The position numbers and the translations under genes were made by a program. Below are positions 33,113 to 64,000 of a DNA stretch of 64,000 nucleotides, piece after piece. The stretch is from assembly GCA_027257055.1 (NCBI GenBank), contig JAPVLO010000989.1, forward strand, positions 186,001 through 250,000. Direction: 5' to 3'. Within the stretch, counting starts at the first letter, position 1, and the number at the start of each line of letters is the position of its first letter. Below the pieces are notes generated by a model. It worked only from the letters and a program-made list of their open reading frames with translations. It made no database searches and was not told the origin of the DNA. The DNA comes from Cephalopachus bancanus (lineage: Eukaryota; Chordata; Mammalia; Primates; Tarsiidae).

Positions 33113-33124
33113 CCCCTCCCTTTT

Positions 33125-33240
33125 TTGGATCTTTACTCTGTCACTCAGGCTGGAGTGCAGTGGCACAATCACAGCTCACCATAGCCTCAACCTCCTGAGC
33201 TCAGACAATCCTTTTGCGTCAGCTTCCCAGAGTGCTCTCC
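33125..33240 (-). repeat. Partial Alu
   Basis: Right-monomer half only: tttactctgtcactcaggctgg to gcttcccagagtgctc. Confidence 0.85.
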
Positions 33241-33360
33241 CAGCCCCTACCAACCTGTTATCCATTGCCTGATGATAATTGCCTGACTTGATTATTTAAT
33301 TAGGAGTTGCACATTGATGATTTTCCTAGTTTATCATTCCCTTCTGATGTGTTAACTGAA

Positions 33361-33643
<283 letters not shown>

Positions 33644-33675
33644 AAATTTTTTTGTAAAGAAAAATCTGCCCTCGT

Positions 33676-34353
33676 CACAGAGCTCCTACTGGCCTGATAT
33701 AGGGCAGTTTGAACGTCAGTAAGATTGCACTTGAAACATTGAATATAAAAAAATGTATCAGCAAGAGTGAAACTAAAAGGTGGAGAAAGGGAGAAGGTTG
33801 AAATACAACCTAGTACTCCTGAAATACAGTTCTCACAGGAAAGGAGGCACAAATGCTCAGCTCTTTAATCACCAATTTTCCGAATAGGAGGTTGGCATAC
33901 TGTCCGAGGGATTTCTCTTTCTCTCCCCCCCTCCTTTTTTTTTTTTTGAGTAGGAATCTTATTCTGTCACCCAGGTTGGAGTGTAGTGGCACACTCATGG
34001 CCACCACAACCTCAACCTACTGGGTTCAGGTGATCCTTCTGCCTCAGCCTTCCAAGTAGCTGGAACTACAGGCGTGTGCCACCATGACCAGCTAATTTTT
34101 CTTGATTTATTGTGGAGAAGAGGTCTCGCCAAGTTGCCCAGGCTGGTCTCCATCCCCTGAGTTCAGACAATCTTCTCACCTTGGTCTCCCAAAGTGCTGG
34201 GATTACAGGCTTGAGCCACCTCACCCAGACTTCTCCCTTTCTTTCTCCACCTTTTAGTATCATTCTTGCTCATACATCTTTTATATTCAATGTTTCAAGT
34301 GTAATCTTACTGACGTTCTAACTGCCCTGTATTAGGCCAGTGGGAACTCTGTG
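33676..34353. repeat. Inverted repeat with about 120-base arms
   Basis: Left arm 33676-33796 and right arm 34230-34353 are reverse complements at roughly 90 percent identity with one 4-base gap. For example, ttgaaacattgaatata on the left faces tatattcaatgtttcaa on the right. The 433-base spacer holds unique sequence and a minus-strand Alu (33934-34229). Confidence 0.9.
33934..34229 (-). repeat. Alu inside the inverted-repeat spacer
   Basis: tttttgagtaggaatcttattc to gccacctcacccag; it directly abuts the right arm. Confidence 0.93.
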
Positions 34354-34559
34354 TCCTTTAGCTGTTATCCCATTCTTTGGTATCTTTGCTATCTGGTACA
34401 ATAGGCCCCAGGCTCATTCTGAGCATTTCCTTCCTCCAGCCTAAAATCAACCTCTCCGCCAAGGAGCTGGGTGCCTGGAAGCCTCACAGCTATCTGACTC
34501 TGTTGTGTCTAGGATTTTCAGTGACGTTACAGGATTTTTACTTAGCTTGTTTTATCTTT

Positions 34560-35463
34560 TTTTTTTTTTTTGAGTCAAAGCGTCACTCTGTTGCCCATGC
34601 TGGAGTGCAGTGGCATGCGCACAGCCTTTGCAGCCTCGATCCTGCTGGGCTCAGGCGATCTTCCGCCTCAGCCTTCCATTCCAAGTAGCTGGAACCACAG
34701 GTGTGCCACCACATGCGGCTAATTTATTTATTTATTTATTATTTATTTATTTATTTGAGTTGGAGTTTCACTCCGTCGCCCAGACTGGAGTGCAGTGGCC
34801 GCTCTCGGCCACCGCAGCCTCGACCCGCTGGGCTCTGGCGATCCTTGCACCTCAGCCTTCCGAGTAGCTGGAATTACAGACGCGCGCTACCACGCCCGGC
34901 TGACTTTTGATTTATTGTAGAGATGAGGTCTCGCTGCCCAGGCGGGTCTCGAACCCGCGGGCTCAGGCAGTCCACTCACCTCAGCCTCCCAAAGGGGCGG
35001 GATTACAGGCTGAGCCACCGAGCCCGGCTCGGCTAATGTTTTTTTTTTTTTTGAGTTGGAGTCTCAGTCTGTCACCCAGACTGGAGTGCAGTGGCCGCTC
35101 CCGGCCACTGCAGGCTCGACCTGCTGGGCTCTGGCAATCCTTCCGCCTCAACCTTCCAAGTAGACAGAATTACAGGCATGCGCTACCACGCCTGGCTGAT
35201 TTTTTGATTTATTGTAGAGATGAGGTCTCGCTGCCCAGGCGGGTCTCGAACCCGCGGGCTCAGGCAATCCACTCACCTCAGCCTCCCAAAGGCGCAGGAT
35301 TACAGGCTGAGCCACCGAGCCCGGCTGGCTAATGTATTTTTAACTGCAGAGAACAGGTCTTGCCAAGTTGCCCAGGTTGGTTTCAAACCCTTCGGCTCAA
35401 GTAATCCTCTCCCTCCGCCTCCCAAAGTGCTGGGATTATTGACATGAGCCACCGCGCCCAGCT
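34560..35463 (-). repeat. Old Alu carrying two young Alu insertions
   Basis: Outer copy 34563-34727 and 35333-35463; inner copies about 34728-35028 and 35039-35325, each bounded by cggctaat or ggctaatg. Both inner copies have the exact T-arm-like hairpin (34942-34958 and 35239-35255). Confidence 0.9.
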
Positions 35464-35654
35464 AAGAAAATGCACCTTATCTTTTTTTTTATTATAAAGA
35501 TGTGGGGTACAATTCAGGGTTAGGTATACAAACACTGAATAAAATGCACTTTAAAGTATGTCTAAATACATCTCAATTTTAAAAAATTTGTCTCGACGTA
35601 AGCCCCCGGAGGCTCAGGGAGGAGAAAGCCACTCGCGCTGGCCCCGCCCCTCCA

Positions 35655-36230
35655 CTCGTTTTAGGAGTCGGGGCGCGGCCTCGGCGCGCCGCGGCGCAGA
35701 CGCCTTTCCTGAGACGGAGTCTCGGAGCAGCTCGCCCCGCCCACGAGGATGACTCCGCCCACTGCCCTGCCCCGCCCTGCCCCGCCCTGCCCGCCTCGCG
35801 CGCCGGGCGTGGCGGCCCGGAGTCCGGCGGGCGCCAGTCTGCGCTTGCGCCGTGAGGCCGGGCCGCAGTCACGCGCGTCCCCGCCCCGGAGGCCGGTGGG
35901 GTCTGTGAGGGGGTGGGCCGGGCTGCTGTCGCCCGACGGCTCCTTTCCGCCTAGGTGGCTCAGGTGGCTTCTAAGGCCGGGGACGAGCGGCGCCCTGGGG
36001 CCCTCCCAGCCCCCCGCCGAGCGTCCCTCCCCGCTCCGGGGGCTCCACGCGGCCGCCGCAGGCGACACTCGAGGCGGGGGCTGCCTCCTCTGGCTGGAGA
36101 CGCGCGACGCTGCGCGCGGCGGGGACGAGGCCCCGGAGGGGGCGACGAGGCCCGGGAGCGGCGGCCGGCGGGCTTTCTGTCGGGGGCCACGGAGAAAACG
36201 TGGCATGCCCTGCCGGCCGCGGGGACTTTC
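35655..36230. promoter_or_regulatory. Orphan CpG island between SLC27A3 and the IGDCC3-like gene
   Basis: About 570 bases, very GC- and CpG-rich (e.g. ggcgcgccgcggcgcagacg), in otherwise AT-balanced Alu-rich DNA. It contains tandem CCCCGCCCTG-type Sp1-like boxes near 35765-35792 and a near-match to an NRF1 palindrome (tgcgcttgcgc, about 35839-35850). No exon of a neighbouring gene falls here. Long reading frames cross it on both strands, but this is expected from GC richness. It is probably the promoter of an unrecognised transcript, or an enhancer. Confidence 0.6.
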
Positions 36231-36490
36231 GTGGCCGCTCAGCTGTGCTGCCGTGGCATCCAAGCAGCCATCGCCAATTACAGAGGAATGAGCGTGGCTG
36301 CGTTCCAACAGAACTCTTATTTATGGACCCTGAAATTTGAATCCCCTGTAATTTTCACATGTCATGAAATCTTTGTTTTTTTTCCCAACCATCTAAAAAT
36401 ACGAAAACCGTTCTTAGCTCCCTGGCTGTACAAAAACAGGCAGCCTAGTTGGCTGGTTCTTGCCTCTGAGGATGGTTTGGAATAGGGGGA
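36225..36490 (+). mobile_element. Old hAT-like (MER1-group) DNA transposon relic
   Basis: The stretch aagcagccatcgcc...gaatgagcgtggctgcgttcc, then ctgaaatttgaatcccctg, ttttcacatgtcatgaaat and gtacaaaaacaggcagcc, follows a familiar mammalian non-autonomous element whose 3' end in intact copies is ...gtttgccgacccctg. Here that end is degraded (ggtttggaataggggg). I cannot give the exact family name. Confidence 0.6.
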
Positions 36491-36762
36491 CTTTACCTTT
36501 TCTTCTGTTTGTCAGGGACTCGTGGCCTAAAGTATCCTCGGGGAAGGTTCCACGAAGGAGGCTGGGAACGTTGTGATTTGAGGACTGGGTGCGACAGACC
36601 TCCTTTGCTTCCGCCATTCTCTCCATCTCCCAGTGGTTGTCCTGAGAAGGGAACTCGCCACCTGAGCACCACCCTAGTTCATCTTGGCAAGTTATCCCGT
36701 AATTCCGTTTAATGATACTTGAAGGGATTTCTTTGTGTGTGGGACAGCTTAGTTATTTTAAG

Positions 36763-37815
36763 TTTTATTTTATTTTTGAGTTGGAGTCTCACTCTGTCGC
36801 CCAGGCTGGAGTGCAGTGGCACACTCAAAGCCACTGCAGCCTTGACCTGCTGGATTCAGGCAATCCTTCCACTTCAGCCTTCCAAATAGCTGGAACTACA
36901 GGTGTGTGCCACCACGCCTGGCTAATATTTTGGTTTTTTTGTAGAGATGAGGTCTCACCAAGTTGCCCACGCTGGTCTCAAACCCGCAGTTCAGACAATT
37001 CACTTGCCTTGGCCTCCCAAAAGTGCTGGGATTATAGGGGGGCCCAGACCTTTCCATTTCTAATTTTAAATTTTTTTTTTTTTTTTGAGTCAGAGTTCAC
37101 TCTGTCACCCAGGCTGGAGTGCAGTGGCACACTCACCACCGCCGCAGCCTCAACCTGCTGGGCTCAGGCACTCCTTCCATCTCGACCTTCCAAGTAACTG
37201 GAACCACAGACTCACAACCCCACGCACAGCTAATTTTTTGCTTTATTATAGAGATGAGGTCTCACCAAGTTACCCAGGCTAATCTCAAACCCCTGGGCTC
37301 AGGCAGTCTTCTCTCCTTCACCTCCCAAAGTACTGGGATTACTGGCATGAGCCACTGCACCCAGCTCTAATTTAAATTAAAAATTTTCTTTTTCCTTTGA
37401 AAAGACAGGGTCTTGCTATGTTTCCCAGGCTGATCTTGAACTCCTGGCCTCAAGTTATCCTCCAGCCTCAGTCTCCCGAAGTGCTGGGCTTACATACATG
37501 AGCTACCATGCCCAGCCTTTTTTTGTTTGTTTTTTTGAGTTAGTGTCTCATTCTGTCACTCAGGTTGGAGTGCAGTAGCAGCTCATCACAGCCTTGACTT
37601 CCTGGGCTCAGGTGATCCTTCTGCCTCAGCCTCCTAAAGTAGCTGGGATTATAGGCATGCGCTACCATGCCCAGCCAAATTTTTTTGACTTTTGTAGAAG
37701 ATAAGGTCTCGTTACGTTGCCTACGCTGGTCTCAAACTCCTGGGCTTAAGCAGTCCTCCTGCCTCAGCCTCCCAAAGTGCTGGGATTACAGATGTGAGCC
37801 ACCATGCCTAGTTCT
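36763..37815 (-). repeat. Run of four minus-strand Alus
   Basis: 36763-37045, 37071-37366, partial 37388-37517 and 37518-37812, all older types without the young B-box changes. Confidence 0.9.
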
Positions 37816-37904
37816 GGCCCACCCCCCAAAAAACTTTTTCCAGATTCCCATTTCTACCACTAGTTATAGCCTCTGTGACAAAGTTGGGTTAAAAAGCTGA
37901 GTTG

Positions 37905-38082
37905 CGGGGCACGTTGGCTCACACCTATAATCCCAGCACTTTGGGAGGCAGAGGCAAGAGGATTGCCTGAGTCCAGGAGTTCGAGACCAGCCTAGGCAAC
38001 ATAGTGAGACCTCGTCTCTACAATAAATCTAAAATAAATCTAAAAAATTAGCTGGGTGTGGTGGCACGTGCTTGTAGTTCCA
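37905..38082 (+). repeat. 3'-truncated Alu
   Basis: Begins ggggcacgttggctcacacc and stops at gtagttccagct without the right-monomer end. Confidence 0.88.
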
Positions 38083-38554
38083 GCTGACCTCACCTTCCCT
38101 CTCAGTGGCTGGCTTCCTAGAATACTTTGAGGCAGAGGGGCGTCCTGAGCATCTTTCTTTCCAAAATCCAACGCTGGTTTTACCCGGTTGAGACTTCCCC
38201 AGGCCCCAGTCACGCCTGCTGGTGGAGAAGTGTGGGCTGGCTACAGGTGGCCATGTTTCCGTGCCTCTGTCCACCTCTGCCATTTGAGCCAGTCCCCGGG
38301 TCCTCCGGCTCCCAAGACATAGCAGCTGGTGAGCCAAACTGGGAGAGGACACACAAGCACAGAGAAACATCCACCCCCAGCATTCCCCAAGGACAAGGAT
38401 CACACAGGGTCCCCTGAGAGGAAAAACACCACGGTCCAGATACTGGGCTCAGGCCCACGTAAAGCCAGGGCAGGAATGCAGGGCTGGTGGCTCCTCGCCA
38501 GGAGAAAACTTCAGAAGGAAGAGCAGTTCTACAGACAGAGAAACACAGAGGCAG
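38083..38554. other. Unique sequence beyond the SLC27A3 3' end
   Basis: No repeat, RNA gene or convincing exon recognised. Confidence 0.5.
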
Positions 38555-38682
38555 ACTGGCTCCAGCCCCATTTATTACAAAACAGTGACATCTGGTATAT
38601 AAAAGATCCCTGATAGCCCGTATACCTGGGACAGCCCCACCTTACACAGTCCCCCCTGCAGGCACTGTGAGTGTGGCAGGCC
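38555..38682 (-). other. SLC27A3: SLC27A3 3' UTR with poly(A) signal
   Basis: A short UTR. AATAAA on the minus strand lies at 38576-38571, about 107 bases after the stop. The cleavage position near 38555 is inferred. Confidence 0.7.
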
Positions 38683-43333
<4,651 letters not shown>

Positions 43334-44401
43334 GGAGCCCACTTCCTCCGCGCGGCGCGCCCGGCCCGCCCGCAGACACCCCGGCGGGCCCTCTCGCAAG
43401 ACTGAGGCCGCGCGCGCCGGCGCTGCGACCTCTCCCTGCCGGGAGCGCGCGCGCGCCGGCGCACGCCCCTTCCCACCCAGGCCCCGCGCTCCCCACGGGC
43501 GGAGGGCAGAAGGAGCCCTCCCCGCCGCCTACGCCCCGCCCCGGGCGCGCGCCCTCCCGGCCTGCGCGCGGCTCGCACCCTGCCGGGGCCTGCGCGGCGC
43601 TCGCGCCTCGCCTCAGTCCCGGGGTCACGGTCCCCGTGTGTTCTTCCCCTGCTTGGACGGCCCGGGCCCGAGCGCCAGGGCGTCGGATCGCAGCCCCCCT
43701 TTCCCTCCGCCTTGCTCATGTTCGCCGCCAGGGGAGGGTCCTGCTGCTCTCTCCCCAGAGCCGGCAGAACTTGGCCCCTGGCCCACTCGCTTTGGCGAGT
43801 CTCGGCAGGAGCAGCAGACCCGTGCGCTCCTGCCAGCAGCGGAGGCAGGCCCAGGGGAGGGGCGGGGGCCCGGAGCTAAGTAGGGGAAGGTGGAGGCCCA
43901 GACCGCCAGACTTCTGGGGGGCCGCGGCGGGGCCCCTCCCTCTGGGCAAGGGTACAGTGGTGAGGACCAGCCAGCGAATGCTTTCCGTCCTGGTTTTCAC
44001 TGGGGCAGAGGAACCGGGAGGGAGAAGGAGGCCTCGGTGGTTTAGATTTTCAGAGGAAGGAGTAGCGGCTTTGAGGGAGGGAGAACCTGCATTCTGTAAA
44101 GACACATGTGCAGGCTGTCTAGTAGCAGCTGTCGGCAGTGAGCTCAGCCTTCCCGCTCCTCTCCTCTGCCTCCAGCTCCCTGGACAGAACAAAAGCATAG
44201 CCAGCAACTCTTCTGCTGGGACACGTGGACCAGCCAGTGGCCGCCTGTGGAAGTGCCCCATCCCTGGCGTTTGCCACGCTTGTCCCTCAAGACCCACGCT
44301 GGGGCATCCCTTCCCACCAAGCAGGTGGCCCTCCAGTAACTGGGAAGCACAGACTTAACACGTTGGAGTGGGACAGATGTTAGCCTTTGGAAGCCTCTAG
44401 T

Positions 44402-44526
44402 TTCTCTTTGCAGAGATAGGGTCTTGCTATGTTGCCCAGGCTGGTCTCGAACTCCTGGGCTCAAGCAGTCTGCCCACCTCAGCCTCCCAAAGTGCTGGGA
44501 TTACAGGTGTGAGCTACTGTGCCAGG
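44402..44526 (-). repeat. Partial Alu between INTS3 and SLC27A3
   Basis: Left monomer only (gcagagatagggtcttgc to ctactgtgccagg). Confidence 0.88.
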
Positions 44527-44764
44527 AAAAGTCTCAGCCTACAGGGTGATGGTGCCAGCCAAAGTTTCTGCACAGACAGCTCAGTGTCTGGCTCACAATC
44601 CCCAGTAATAGGGAGGAATGGGGGGAGCAGCAAAGCCTAGTCTCTCCTGTTCTAGACAAAAGGAGGATCCAGGCAGGAGGAGAAAAAGGGGATGTTACCA
44701 AGTCACAAGGAGGGGTGCCAATTAAATGAAGCGCACAGGTGAATGCCAGCAGAAATTCCAACAC

Positions 44765-45514
44765 AAGACATTCCAGCTTGCTTTATTGTCGTTTAAAAAC
44801 AATTTTTAAGACACGATTATCTCTGCCAAAAAAAACAGACCCAAGGAACTGGGACCATTTGAGAGTTCTGTGGAACTTGCCTCTGGGACTCCCCTGGGCC
44901 CTGGCCCAGCCTGAGGTGCCAACCTCAGGCCAACCCAAGACTCCAGGGCACACCAAGTGGGGCTGCAGCCACCCTCCAGGTCCCTCCTGAGTGCCTGTGG
45001 CATCTGCTCGTGGTTGGGACCAACCACGTCAGGTCAGATGCCCATTTCATACCGGTGCGTGGAGAGTGACGAGAGCAAACCACGACCTGAAGGGGGGAGG
45101 AAGGGGCACCCCCACATTGAGTCTCTCCTCTCATCCGAGCTTCTCTGGCTGGCTGCCCCTTTGTCCTTTCCCTTCTCTGTTGAAATGGCTCTTTGGGAAA
45201 CTGGGGGGAGGCTGAGGGAGGGGCTGGCCGGGGCAGGGACCAGGGAGCCGAGGACTTCCACCACGGTCCGATTTTGCACAGCCTCTGGCTTCAGTGAGAG
45301 CCCAAACACCGGCGGGAACAGCAGTTAGAGGGGCTGGAGGCCCCGGGAGGGGAGGGCTCGGGGCTGCTTCTCAGGCTGGGCCAGAGGCGGCTCATCCTCC
45401 CCCTGGGTGAGCTCAGGGATGGGAGGGGTGTTGCCCTGTGTCTCCCCAGCCCCTATTAACCTGTGATTCACCAAGGAGAGGGAAGTCCAGCTGGGTGGGT
45501 GGGGAACACCAGCC
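44765..45514 (-). other. INTS3: INTS3 3' UTR with poly(A) signal
   Basis: About 750 bases from the stop to a minus-strand AATAAA at 44787-44782. The SLC27A3 CpG island begins only about 1.1 kb beyond this end, in the same direction of transcription. Confidence 0.75.
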
Positions 45515-63061
<17,547 letters not shown>

Positions 63062-63411
63062 CTGAGACACATATGGAAGGGAAGAGAAGAAAGAGAAGCT
63101 TGAGGAACAGAAGGAATGGAAGGCAGGTGGGGAACCTGATGGCCAGTGGTCTTGCTCATGGGGAAATTCTAAGACAAGACCAGGCATACTGAGCACGGGC
63201 ACAAGTGAGAATTCTAACCAGCATGTGTGCTCTGCTCCAATCAACCACCCACCCAAGGACCTGACTACACGAATCCTTTCTTCTGCTGGCCTTCCAGAGC
63301 CCCCACCCACATAGACTCCAGTTGGCAACAAGAGGGAAAGCTAAGGCAAAAATATGGAAAACCCTAGCCTCTCTTCCTGTTCCTGATGGTCCCACCTGGG
63401 TTCACTGTGGC

Positions 63412-63640
63412 GTTTGGCATGAGCACGAGCTCTGGAGTCAGAAAGGCCTGGATCTAGATCCTGCCTCTGTCACTTACTAGCTGTGTGGCCTTGGGCAAGT
63501 TACTTAATCTCTTTAAACCTCAGTTTTCTTATATGTAAATGTGGAAAGTAAAATATCTTGCAGGGCTGCCCTGAAGATCAGAGTTAACACACATATGCCA
63601 AACATAATGGAGGCACTCAAAGCAACTCAATACGTATTCA
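63412..63640 (+). repeat. MIR (plus orientation), well preserved
   Basis: gagctctggagtcagaaagg, cacttactagctgtgtggcc, ttgggcaagttacttaatc and cctcagttttcttatatg match the MIR core in order. Confidence 0.9.
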
Positions 63641-64000
63641 GTACAAGAGTAGTTCAACGTAAGGCAGCCCCTGCACTTTCATCTCCTTTCCTAACTTCCC
63701 AGGCCTAGACAACTGCCCTCAGTTTGTGTGTGTGGGTGCATGCATATGTATGCACACCCATGTGTACATGAGCACATGTGTGCTTGAGGTGAGACAGGGA
63801 GCAAAGCTATACAGTTATTCTTCAGACCATAGCAGGACCCTGGGAAGAGGAAAGGGAAGTCAAAAGGACCTTGTTAGAGGGAGGCACACGGAAACTCTTT
63901 CCTTTCCCCAAAGAGAACTCTGGCAAAGTTGAAATCTTGGAATTAGAGACAAGACTGCTCCCAGGGAGGAGCCTTCTTTTACAGGATTAATTCCAGCCTC

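Noticed and set aside
35661..36308. Protein gene in the orphan CpG island (215 residues minus, 180 plus)
   Set aside because: Both strands open at once, Arg/Pro/Gly-rich, no recognisable domain, and the frames run into a transposon relic.
43334..43399. In-frame upstream start for SLC27A3
   Set aside because: Adds a charged, GC-derived peptide before the conserved MAALLLLPLL start; the family begins with the hydrophobic anchor.

Overview
This is nuclear DNA from a primate. Every protein-coding exon is interrupted by GT-AG introns, Alu (7SL-derived) repeats are very dense, and the four genes lie in the order known from human chromosome 1q21.3, seen here in reverse orientation: GATAD2B (plus strand), then an IGDCC3-like gene, SLC27A3 and INTS3 (all minus strand). 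The Alus are not typical anthropoid ones. Most carry 'gggcaacttggcgagacctcatctctacaataaatc'-type middle regions (split here only as a description) and many belong to a young subfamily with altered Pol III boxes. They also lack the 'gagcaagagcgagac' signature I associate with lemurs and lorises, so a tarsier is my best guess. That is inference, not proof.

Layout. 1-15.65 kb: the last seven coding exons of GATAD2B (NuRD subunit p66-beta, including its GATA zinc finger) and a 5.4-kb 3' UTR. 15.65-18.0 kb: a convergent intergenic gap with Alus. 18.0-28.1 kb: a complete, intact gene for a type I membrane protein with four Ig domains, two fibronectin III domains, one transmembrane helix and a short tail, closest in layout to IGDCC3/PUNC. 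28.1-38.6 kb: intergenic and repeat-rich, with an NME1/NME2-type processed pseudogene, a 120-bp inverted repeat, nested Alus and an orphan CpG island joined to an old hAT-like transposon relic. 38.6-43.3 kb: complete SLC27A3 (acyl-CoA synthetase/FATP3) with a CpG-island first exon. 44.8-64.0 kb: the last 22 coding exons of INTS3 (Integrator and SOSS complexes); its 5' exons lie beyond the window.

The genes do not form a functional operon. GATAD2B (chromatin repression), INTS3 (snRNA processing, transcription termination, DNA repair) and SLC27A3 (lipid activation) are housekeeping-type neighbours. The IGDCC3-like gene is the locus most worth attention because the named IGDCC-family genes map elsewhere in human.

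The strongest unexpected signal is in the repeats. The young Alu subfamily has changed both internal promoter boxes toward tRNA consensus and has built a perfect tRNA T-arm-like hairpin (5-bp stem, 7-nt TTCGAGA loop) around the B box. Other notable structures are composite Alu insertions sharing one target-site duplication, a template-switch scar inside an Alu at 62.6 kb, and a three-level nested insertion at 60.8-61.7 kb.
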